64,000 bases of DNA. Origin: Pollenia angustigena (lineage: Eukaryota; Arthropoda; Insecta; Diptera; Polleniidae). Below, in pieces: positions 55,341-64,000 of the stretch. Where the stretch lies: positions 19,306,945-19,370,944 of the forward strand of contig OV884059.1 in NCBI GenBank assembly GCA_930367215.1, given 5' to 3'. A program made the position numbers and the translations under genes. Every line of letters begins with the position of its first letter. The first letter of the stretch is position 1. The notes under the pieces are model-generated. The model had not been told where the DNA came from. It saw only the letters and a list, made by a program, of their open reading frames with translations, and made no database searches.

Positions 55341-58300
55341 TGTTAAAAACAAGTTAGAGGGCTATATTCGGCTGTGCCGAATCTTTGATACCCTCCACCG
55401 ACACTTCGAATGTTTTAGGACTAATATCTGTATGATGTCTATTTATTATTATAATCTTTGTAAAAACAGACATCTGCATTAAATTTGTTGCGGTTTAGAC
55501 CTATATAAAATTATTGACCGACAATCAGAATCAATTTTAAAAAGCTTGAGTAGAATATCAGTTTAAGCTGAACTTAAATGATTTTCAGGAGAACAAATTA
55601 TATAAAAGCCATGGTAAGCTATGAACCATTCATCCCAAATTCTGCAGAACGATTTCTGCTATTAAAAAAAATAAATTTCAATACAGCTGTGCAATTAGTT
55701 TAAGCGTTTGCAGTGAATTTCAGAAGGCTGCTAAAATGGAATCTAAGGTAAATTATGGACCGTATATCACAAAATTGCATAACATTTTTTCTGGCCATAT
55801 GAAGCTAAACTGGAATAAAGTTTACCGCCAATTTAATTATTTTACCAGAGTGGGCTTTAAATGAGGCCTATAGTAAGTACAGTGCGCTCGCGGTAACGTG
55901 AACTAATTAAAACCTAGGGAGTTCATGTTAGCGAAATTGTTCACGTTAGCGATTGTTGAATTTCATAAAAAGTATGTCTGTTTTACACGCTTGAACGTGA
56001 AATTTTTTCTGATTATTTCCATTATTAAAATATAAATGTATATATTTATGTGTTTTATTATTATTTCCATTACTAAAATATAAAAATAAAATTATTAATA
56101 AGAATTCATTACAAACCAAAATGAGATCACGAGAATATATCTATTGAATTAAAATTACCTTGCAAATAAAATTACTTATAACATTTAGGCATTAAAAAAA
56201 TCGGTTATCTTTTTCTGCTGCTTTTTCTTTTCTAATAAGTTGTTGAAATACTGCTTTCTCCCTTAAGCGTCCAACTACACTCTTGTCACTTTGATCCACT
56301 ATTGCATCTTCTGCCCATTGCAATGCATTGTTAAAAATTTCAATTGCCTCACTTGCAGCAATTTTTTTAACAGGATCATCGGGAATGCAAACTTTATAGG
56401 GTGTAGGATCAATATTGTAGAAATTAAAAACGGAATGACAAAGTTATTAATACCCTTTTACCTTCGGTGAAGGGTACAAAAAATTGTTCACGTTATAGAG
56501 CTTTCTGAGTTTGTTCACGTTACAGAGTAGTCAATGTAAAAAAAATCTTGTTCAAGTTAGGCGGTGTTCACGTTAGACGGTGTTCAAGTTACCGCGAGTG
56601 CACTGTAATGCACCGATCTTCACCAAATTTCACAGTGTCATTTCTAGTTCTATAAAACTGTAATGTACCAAAATTTGTTATGATAGCATTATTTTTTACG
56701 TTTTTGGGCGTACTAAGCTGTTTTCCGGGAGTAAGGTTTATATGGGGCCTAGGGAAAATTTGAACTGATCTTCACGAAATTTTACGGTCTGTTTTCTAGT
56801 TCCATAAAACTTTTATGTTCCAAATTTTGTTATGATAGCATTATTTTTTACGGATTTATGCGTACTAAACAGTTTTCTGGAAGTAGGGTTTATATGGGGC
56901 CTAGGGTAAATTATGAACTGATCTTCCCGAAATTACACAGTTTTATTTCTTGTCCTATAAAACTTTGATGTACCAAATTTTGTTATGATAGCATTATTTT
57001 TTACGTTTTTGGGCGTACTAAGCTGTTTTCCGGGAGTAAGGTTTATATGGGGCCTAGGGTAAATTATGAACTGATCTTTACGAAATTTTACGGTCTGTTT
57101 TCTTGTTCCATAAAACTTTTATGTTCCAAATTTTGTTATGATAGCATTATTTTTTACGGATTTATGCGTACTAAACTGTTTTCTGGAAGTAGGGTTTATA
57201 TGGGGCCTAGGGTAAATTATGAACTGATCTTCCCGAAATTACACAGTTTTATTTCTTGTCCTATAAAACTTTGATGTACCAAATTTTGTTATGATAGCAT
57301 TATTTTTTACGTTTTTGGGCGTACTAAGCTGTTTTCCGGGAGTAAGGTTTATATGGGGCCTAGGGTAAATTATGAACTGATCTTCACGAAATTTTACGGT
57401 CTGTTTTCTTGTTCCATAAAACTTTTATGTTCCAAATTTTGTTATGATAGCATTATTTTTTACGGATTTATGCGTACTAAACTGTTTTCTGGAAGTAGGG
57501 TTTATATGGGGCCTAGGGTAAATTATGAACTGATCTTCCCGAAATTACACAGTTTTATTTCTTGTCCTATAAAACTTTTATGTTCCAAATTTTGTTATGA
57601 TAGCATTATTTTTTACGGATTTATGCGTACTAAACTGTTTGCTGGAAGTAGGGTTTATATGGGGCCTAGGGTAAATTATGAACTGATCTTCCCGAAATTA
57701 CACAGTTTTATTTCTTGTCCTATAAAACTTTGATGTACCAAATTTTGTTATGATAGCATTATTTTTTACGTTTTTAGGTGTACTAAGCTGTTTTCCGGAA
57801 GTAAGGTTTATATGGGGCCTAGGGTAAATTATGGACCGATCTTCACGAAATTACATGCTTTTACTTCTTGTCCTATAAAACTTTGATGTACCAAATTTTG
57901 TTATGATAGCGTTATTTTTTACGGTTTTAGGCGTACTTAACTCTTTTCCGGAAGTAGGGTTTATATGGGTCCTAGGGTAAATTATGAACTGATCTTTACG
58001 AAATTTTACGGTCTTATTTCTAGTTCCATAAAACTTTTATGTTCCAAATTTTGTTATGATAGCATTATTTTTTACGGAATTAATCGTACTAAACTGTTTT
58101 TTGGAAGTAGGATTTATATGGGGCCTAGGGTAAATTATGAACTGATCTTCCCGAAATTACACAGTTTTATTTCTTGTCCTATAAAACTTTGATGCACCAA
58201 ATTTTGTTATGATAGCATTATTTTTTACGTTTTTAGGTGTACTAAGCTGTTTTCCGGAAGTAAGGTTTATATGGGGCCTAGGGTAAATTATGGACCGATC

Positions 58301-59560
58301 TTCACGAAATTACATGCTTTTACTTTTTGTCCTATAAAACTTTGATGTACCAAATTTTGTTATGATAGCGTTATTTTTTACGGTTTTAGGCGTACATAAC
58401 TCTTTTCCGGAAGTAGGGTTTATATGGGTCCTAGGGTAAATTATGAACTGATCTTTACGAAATTTTACGGTCTTATTTCTAGTTCCATAAAACTTTTATG
58501 TTCAAAATTTTGTTATGATAGCATTATTTTTTACGGATTTATGAGTACTAAACTGTTTTTTGGAAGTAGGATTTATATGGGGCCTAGGGTAAATTATGAA
58601 CTGATCTTCCCGAAATTACACAGTTTTATTTCTTGTCCTATAAAACTTTGATGTACCAAATTTTGTTATGATAGCATTATTTTTTACGTTTTTAGGTGTA
58701 CTAAGCTGTTTTCCGGAAGTAAGGTTTATATGGGGCCTAGGGTAAATTATGGACCGATCTTCACGAAATTACATGCTTCTACTTCTTGTCCTATAAAACT
58801 TTGATGTACCAAATTTTGTTATGATAGCGTTATTTTTTACGGTTTTAGGCGTACTTAACTCTTTTCCGGAAGTAGGGTTTATATGGGTCCTAGGGTAAAT
58901 TATGAACTGATCTTTACGAAATTTTACGGTCTTATTTCTAGTTCCATAAAACTTTTATGTTCCAAATTTTGTTATGATAGCATTATTTTTTACGGTTTCA
59001 TGCGTACTGAACTGTTTTCTGGAAGTAGGGCTTATATGGGGCCTAGGGTAAATTATGGACCGATCTTCACGAAATTACATGCTTTTACTTCTTGTCCTAT
59101 AGATCTTTAATGTACCTAATTTTGTTATGATAGCGTTATTTTTTACGGTTTTAGGCGTACTTAACTCTTTTCCGGAAGTAGGGTTTATATGGGGCCTAGG
59201 GTAAATTATAGACCGATCTTCACGAAACTTCACAGTGTCATTTCTTGTCTCATAAAACTGTGACGATCCAAATTTTGTTATGATAGCAGTATTAATTATG
59301 GTCTTGGGCGTACTAAACTGCTTTCCGGGAATAGGGTTTATATGGGGCCTAGGGTAAATTATGGACCGATCTTCATGATATGTGACAGCGTGATTTCCAG
59401 TTGAATAAGACGAATTCTTGCAAAATCTTATGTCATTCTGTGCATTATTCCACCATTTATGTTAGTTTTTGTAACAAAATTATAAATTTTTTTTAGGTTG
59501 TGGTTCTACATTTTGTATCATAGCTCTGATCCTACCTATTCACAACTAATTGTGGTGGAG
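55341..59560. repeat. 153-bp tandem array within an AGAGGGCTATATTCGG element
   Basis: Eighteen units of 152-153 bp, counted by TATATGGGGCC at 56739, 56891, 57044 and then every 153 bp to 59339, with more diverged units on both sides. Neighbouring units group into 306- and 459-bp higher-order repeats. Because 153 is divisible by three, frames such as 57353-57733 stay open (YMGPRVNYELIF repeated); this is a by-product of periodicity, not evidence of a gene. Flanks: GGGCTATATTCGGCTGTGCC and ACCCTCCACC on the left, GGTGGAGGGTATAAA at 59551-59565 on the right. These look like the ends of one non-coding mobile element. Confidence 0.85.
55878..56607 (-). mobile_element. pogo-like element relic, TA target
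   Basis: 726 bp (55880-56605) with ends CAGTGCGCTCGCGGTAACG and the inverse of CAGTGCACTCGCGGTAACT, and TA on each side. Subterminal repeats of GTTCACGTTA are present at both ends. The minus strand (about 56430-56195) encodes KVCIPDDPVKKIAASEAIEI and NALQWAEDAIVDQ, a plausible C-terminus of a pogo/Tigger-type transposase. Most of the gene is deleted. It interrupts a diverged unit of the 153-bp array, and the flanks rejoin in register. Confidence 0.7.
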
Positions 59561-59741
59561 GGTATAAATATAAAAATTTTATTTGCTGGTCACACTACGC
59601 ACATTTATTTGCCCATTTTTGTTTGTTCAAACAGATATTAAATAGCTTCAAATAAAAAATGGGAAAACACGTTTGCCCTGTGTCCACATCAAGGACCGGA
59701 AAATGTTTTTTTATTTTATTTCTAAAAAAATATTTATTGTG
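59561..59741. other. Short unassigned spacer
   Basis: Contains AAGGACCGGAAAATG, similar (inverted) to the target of the MITE at 61575. Nothing else is recognised. Confidence 0.3.
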
Positions 59742-61072
59742 TAAAGGTACGTTCAGACTGATGAAATATTTGATAGCAAACATCAAATATTTCACTAACG
59801 TAGTCTGAACACAAAATATTTTTGAGTGTCAAATAAAATAACAGCTGATTTTGAGCAAATAAAAGTATTTGCCGGCAAACAAATATTTGTCCAATGTGAA
59901 CCTAATGTGAACACAAAAAATCAAATATTTTAGTAGTTTTTGAGCAAACATTTATTTGATATTACAAACAAATTGTAAGAGCAAACAACGACAAATAATT
60001 TTAGCCATGTTACCTAAAGAAGCAATTTTTCTTGTAATTTTTCGGATTCTTTACAGTTTTAAAGATTTTTTATTATTATTAGACTTTGCTATCATGCCGT
60101 TATTAGCTAATTTTTGCGAATTTCCGCTAATTTAGCAATTTTTATAGAATTTTTGCCATTCCTTATAGTTTTGGGCACTTTTAATAAATTTTATGGTTTT
60201 GTTTGAAATGTTAAAATTGTTCGCGAATTTTCGCTTTTTTTGCAATTTTTTTTTTCTTTTTGGTTTTCCCCGACATTTTGTATTTTTTTAACCGATAAAG
60301 CGATTTCAAATAAATTTTAGGGGTTGTTTCCAAGTTTGCAATTTTTCGCGAATTTTAGCCATGTTCGTGATAGAAGCGATTTCTTGCTGTGATTCTTATC
60401 AGATTTAACGATTTTTAACAACTATTAAGCTTTGCTATCATGCCGCTATTAGCAAATTTTTGCAAATTTCCGCTAATTTGGCAATTTTTACCGAATTTTT
60501 GCCATTACTTATACTTTTAGGGACTTTTAATCAATTTATGGCTTGCTTGAAATTTAAAAATTTTTCGCGAATTTTCGCTTATTTTGCAAAAACCATTTTT
60601 TTTTTTGCTATTTTCCGACAATTTGTTTTTTTTAACGATTTCAAATAAATTGTAGGGTTTGTTTGAAATTTTTCGCGAATTTTAGCCATGCTCGCGAAGA
60701 AGCGATTTTTCACTGTGAATCTTTAAAGCTTAAATGATTTTTAATAACTATTTGGCTTTGCTACCATACCGCTATTAGCAAATTTCCACTAATTTGGCAA
60801 TTTTTACTATTTGTGAAATATATTTTTATTTTTGAACACTTTCATTAAATATTTATTTGATGCAAATATTTGTCTAAGTCTGAACGCATGGCAAACATGA
60901 TTTCATTAATTTTATTTGACACTGTTTGCCAACTGTTTTAACAAACAAAAATTGTCAAATATTTGAGCTTAGTGTGAACATTAAACAAAATATTTTTTTG
61001 TTTCACACAGTTTGAAGCAAATATCAGAACAAATATTTTCGTCAAATATTTCATTCGTCTAAACGTACCTTA
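59742..61072. mobile_element. Element with TAAAGGTACGTTCAGAC ends and internal tandem repeats
   Basis: TAAAGGTACGTTCAGACTGATGAAATATTTGA at the left is the inverse of TCAAATATTTCATTCGTCTAAACGTACCTTA at the right. CAAATATTTG-like motifs cluster at both ends. The centre has about 2.4 tandem copies of a 330-350-bp unit (starts near 60002, 60354, 60681; TTTTAGCCATG, GCTATTAGCAAATTT, TTCGCGAATTTTCGC). No coding capacity and no clear target duplication. Confidence 0.65.
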
Positions 61073-61566
61073 AAATTCTACATTTTACAGAAAATAAAAA
61101 ATTTCTAAAATAGTTCTGAAAAAAAGCCGTCGAAAAAAATAAATAAAGTTTTTAAAATAAAACGTTGTCTTAAAAACATAAAAAAACAAAAAAAAAAATA
61201 ATTATATTTAAGCATTGTCATAAGAATTTCATTCTTCAAAACAAATTTAAATAAAATTTATGAAGAGGTTTCTCAGAATACATACATACATTCATATTAC
61301 ATACATAGAAAAAAAAATTCTAAAAAAAACGTTTTAAGAAATATTTTTCAACAAAAAAAAAAAAAGATTTTTAAAAATTTTTATTTGTTTTTTTTACAAA
61401 AAAAGTTTTTGCTTTTATTTTGAAACTATAAATTTTGTTTTCAAAGAAATTGTTTTCTTCTTTTTTCGTTTAAATTTTAAACACAGGAAAACAATATTGT
61501 TTTTTTCACACACGAAAATTTTTTATTTAAAAAATAAAATTTAATTTTATGTTTTCCGTTTGTAAT
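61073..61566. other. A/T homopolymer-rich spacer
   Basis: Nothing recognisable beyond A and T runs and a few CATACATA repeats. Confidence 0.5.
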
Positions 61567-61878
61567 TTCCGGTCCAAGGCGAATTCATACAAGGTGGTCT
61601 TATTTTGAAAACGTTTTACAACACTGTAAAATATTTTAACGTTGTGTCAAAAATTAAAACAAATATTTGATTTTGTTTTTATATTAAATTGTGTTTTTTT
61701 GAAATGTTATAACTAAAAAAAGTTTTAAATTTCACAAATTTAATCGAAAGTTATAGAATTTAGTTAAGATTCCCGAGAACCAACAGGACGGTTTACCATT
61801 TTGACACAAGGTTAGTAATCAGCTGTTGCTTACGTAGCAAGATAAGTTCACCTGGTGTTAATTCGCCTTGTTCCGGTC
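61567..61878. mobile_element. 296-bp MITE, 8-bp TSD TTCCGGTC
   Basis: Ends CAAGGCGAATTCATACAAGG and the inverse of CAAGGCGAATTAACACCAGG (61575-61870), flanked by TTCCGGTC on both sides. An 8-bp duplication suggests hAT- or P-type mobilisation. No coding capacity. Confidence 0.8.
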
Positions 61879-63409
61879 CTTGGTCCACCTATAAAATATT
61901 TGCCTAAAAATAAATATTTGAACAAATTGTCAAAAATAAAAATTAAATAAATAAAATTACTTTTTATTAAAACTAAAAATTATCATTTTGATGCAAAATA
62001 TTGAAACTTTTATGGTCTTATGGTATAGAAGAGCGAGAACAGTAGTTTTAAAAGTAAAAGAGGATTTACATAACGAATAAAGGGATAAATGCAATTTGGC
62101 GAAGTAATTTCGAGTCTTATACAACTAAATTAGTTTAGTTACGCAAGCAATAACGTGTTTTTAGACAGTGGATCTATTGTAAATTATAGACCGATCTTCA
62201 CGAAATTTAGTTGTATGATTTCTAGGCATATAAATTGAGTTTGTGCAAAATTTAACGATAAAAGGTGCATTCCGCCACCAATTTACGTTAGTTTTTGTTA
62301 CAGAAATATCGATTTTTTCAGGAGGTTGTTTCACATTTTGGTCCATAACGCTTTTCCTACTGAACCAAAAGTGCTGAATTTCAATCCAAACTGCTTAAAA
62401 GAACTTGAGTGAACTTGCTACCAAAATTTTTATTTTTCGTCAGCATCCTTTTCTTAATCGATTTAACAATGTTTATCCGTCCTGCTAGCTGTCCATGTTT
62501 ACCTTATTCGCAAAGTACATGCATATCATTGTTGCGCTTTTCGGCAATCTTCGCCATTATTAAGATAGCCCCATATATAAACCGTAGTCACATATTTTAC
62601 AGCACAAGAACTTCGAATACACAAACACATGCGGATTTCAGAACACCAATTTCTGAATTATGCGGATTCCAAAAACACACCTGATAGTAATGAAATGTTG
62701 TTTACGTTTTTATTGCCATAAGAGGTGAAAAGAATCGGTCGATAATTTCAGATAGCCCCCATAAAAACTTATTTGTCCATAGACAACTGTCCCCTTACCA
62801 AATGTTATTGTAATCGATCCATATTTTACCATAGCTCTTATACAAATACCACTTTTGTAAATAGCATTTAATGTCATAATAATCTTATAAATGTCGGTTT
62901 TAGCAATAATTTCTATAAAAGCTTGTGTGTCGTGTCAAAATTTTGTCTTGGTAGGCCGAGAATTGGTTCTAGGTCACTTGCTACACTCACTTCAAGACGA
63001 AAAAATCTCATAAAGATGTCCATGTCGGTATATTATTTGGCACTAATATTTTATATACATCATAAATTCATTATATAATTTTATTTTGGCGGGTCTCTGA
63101 TTGTCCAGTGACCCCATACTGGTACACTCTCAAAAATTTATTCTTTTATATAGATACGCCATGCTTGCAATTTATAATTCGTAACATAGGCTCATAGAAA
63201 TTACCCATTTACTTAAGAAAAATGTATTTTGTAACACAGGAAAAATTTTTACATAAATAAGTTTTTTCGTCATTAAAAATTTATTAAATTTTGTTAATTT
63301 TTTCAATTTTATTCAATAATTTTTATTTTAAAGCTTTTTATTTGCTGCTGTTTGTTCTTACAAAATTTTTGTAAGAACAAATATTTATTTGCCTAAAAAC
63401 GAGGAAAAT
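61879..63409. other. AT-rich interval with remnant of the 153-bp-array element
   Basis: 62170-62350 (GTAAATTATAGACCGATCTTCACG, CCACCAATTTACGTTAGTTTTTGT, CACATTTTGGTCCATAACGC) matches the right flank of the tandem array at 59360-59530, so another copy of that element's 3' part lies here. GATAGCCCC(C)ATA near 62565 and 62752 may be further degraded units. The frame at 62409-62684 is unconvincing. Confidence 0.5.
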
Positions 63410-63583
63410 ATTTGACGTTAAATGGTCACATAAGGAGAATTTTTGTTTGCTAACAAATAATTTTGTTTGCCCAAAATCAGCTGTTTTTCTGTTTGCCCCT
63501 CAAAAATATTTTGTGGTCAGATTAGGGCAACAAATATTTGATATTTTTTTGTCAAATGTTTGCCATATGTGACCGTACCTTTA
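63410..63583. mobile_element. Right end of a TAAAGGTACGGTCACAT element
   Basis: Ends CATATGTGACCGTACCTTTA at 63583. It has subterminal TTTGTTTGC and CAAATATTTG motifs and repeated GTCACAT/GGTCAGA. The matching left end is either 54522, about 9 kb away, or has been lost. Flanks do not form an obvious duplication. Confidence 0.5.
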
Positions 63584-63946
63584 GAATAAAAAAAAAACAA
63601 AACACCAAAAACAGAACGTCACCAAATTGCCAGACAATAGTGCTTTGGAAAGAAATCGCATTGTATAGAGGCAAAAAACTTTTTCAACTTGAGCATTCCA
63701 TCGACAAGCGGTATAAAAAAAAGCATGGTATTGATCAGTGCCGTCGATTGTTACCGCAGCATCGGATCTGCTCTTCAGTGCTTTTAATGTTTCCTCATGA
63801 TTTTCTTTGCTACTAAAAACTCTTTCAGTTTCTTTACAATAATTCTTTGCCCAATGGAATAAATCATTCGTATCTAAGATGCGATCTTGATGTGAGCACT
63901 GAAGGCTATACTTCTCTGTATTTCTTTTGAGGTTTTGCGTTTGTTT
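63584..63946 (-). CDS. Open frame at right edge, candidate exon of unknown gene
   Basis: On the minus strand an uninterrupted frame of about 120 codons follows an acceptor-like TTTACAG at 63953-63947. It begins KQTQNLKRNTEKYSLQCSHQ and continues DRILDTNDLFHWAKNYCKET, then ERVFSSKENHEETLKALKSR. Its composition is mixed and not low-complexity, unlike most chance frames here. A GTAACA donor-like site near 63752 could end the exon after SRSDAA. There is no ATG at its start, so it would be an internal exon. I recognise no family; it could belong to a host gene or to a transposon extending right of the window. Confidence 0.35.
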
Positions 63947-64000
63947 CTGTAAAGTTCACGTGAAAGGTGACGTCAATACTAATTTTTTTATGTATCAACG

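Noticed and set aside
57047..59110. Series of 75- and 126-codon frames with a repeated peptide (YMGPRVNYELIF)
   Set aside because: They arise from a 153-bp tandem repeat, whose length is a multiple of three. A protein family is not needed to explain them.
15833..63170. The word AGATACGCCAT at three distant places (15833, 48572, 63153)
   Set aside because: Flanks show no similarity, so it is probably chance.

Overview
This is AT-rich eukaryotic DNA from an insect, most likely a higher (possibly calyptrate) fly. That is inferred from the mix of P-element-like, Transib, Tc1/mariner, PIF/Harbinger, hAT, Helitron and CR1/Jockey-type sequences, from CAA-rich stretches like dipteran 5' UTRs, and from a nuclear copy of insect mitochondrial COX3. 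No complete host gene is recognisable. The window is essentially a graveyard of nested transposable elements holding two intact-looking transposase genes. Layout, left to right: 0-0.15 kb, relict of a second Transib-type transposase. 0.9-5.0 kb, a relict cut-and-paste element with an unassigned transposase, 8-bp target duplications (ATGTACAT) and inverted ends that both carry the transposase 3' end. 5.15-9.24 kb, a small Harbinger-type MITE split by a complete 3.9-kb Transib (RAG1-like) transposon with a 678-codon open frame. 9.2-9.5 kb, Helitron helicase fragment. 10.5-11.2 kb, second copy of part of the 0.9-5 kb element, truncated at a COX3 NUMT. 12.3-13.9 kb, complete Tc1 element with an intact DD34E transposase. 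15.8-18.1 kb, P-element-like pseudogene split by a LINE fragment. 19.6-22 kb, Tc1 relict split by a hAT element. 23.9-24.5 kb, MULE-like element. 24.7-28.4 kb, decayed LINE holding a deleted mariner. 28.4-29.7 and 32.3-36.8 kb, two PIF/Harbinger elements; the second is nearly intact and has a 2.4-kb fold-back element in its first intron. 39.2-45.5 kb, nested MULE-like, hAT-like, mariner and Helitron pieces. 45.5-49.3 kb, a TE-poor, CAA-rich stretch. 50.3-53.2 kb, a hAT element with a second fold-back inside. 55.5-59.6 kb, a 153-bp tandem array interrupted by a pogo-like element. 59.7-64 kb, further MITEs and one open frame at the right edge. Two results stand out. First, the Transib element keeps the RAG1-type D-D-E triad, the C-C-H-H zinc site, perfect 36-bp terminal repeats starting CAC, and a 5-bp target duplication that can be verified because it interrupts a palindrome. 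Second, the unassigned transposon at 0.9-5 kb and both fold-back elements share TAGRCYGG termini and all lie between 8-bp duplications of the form ATGTACWT. This suggests one transposase system that mobilises fold-back elements into a palindromic target.
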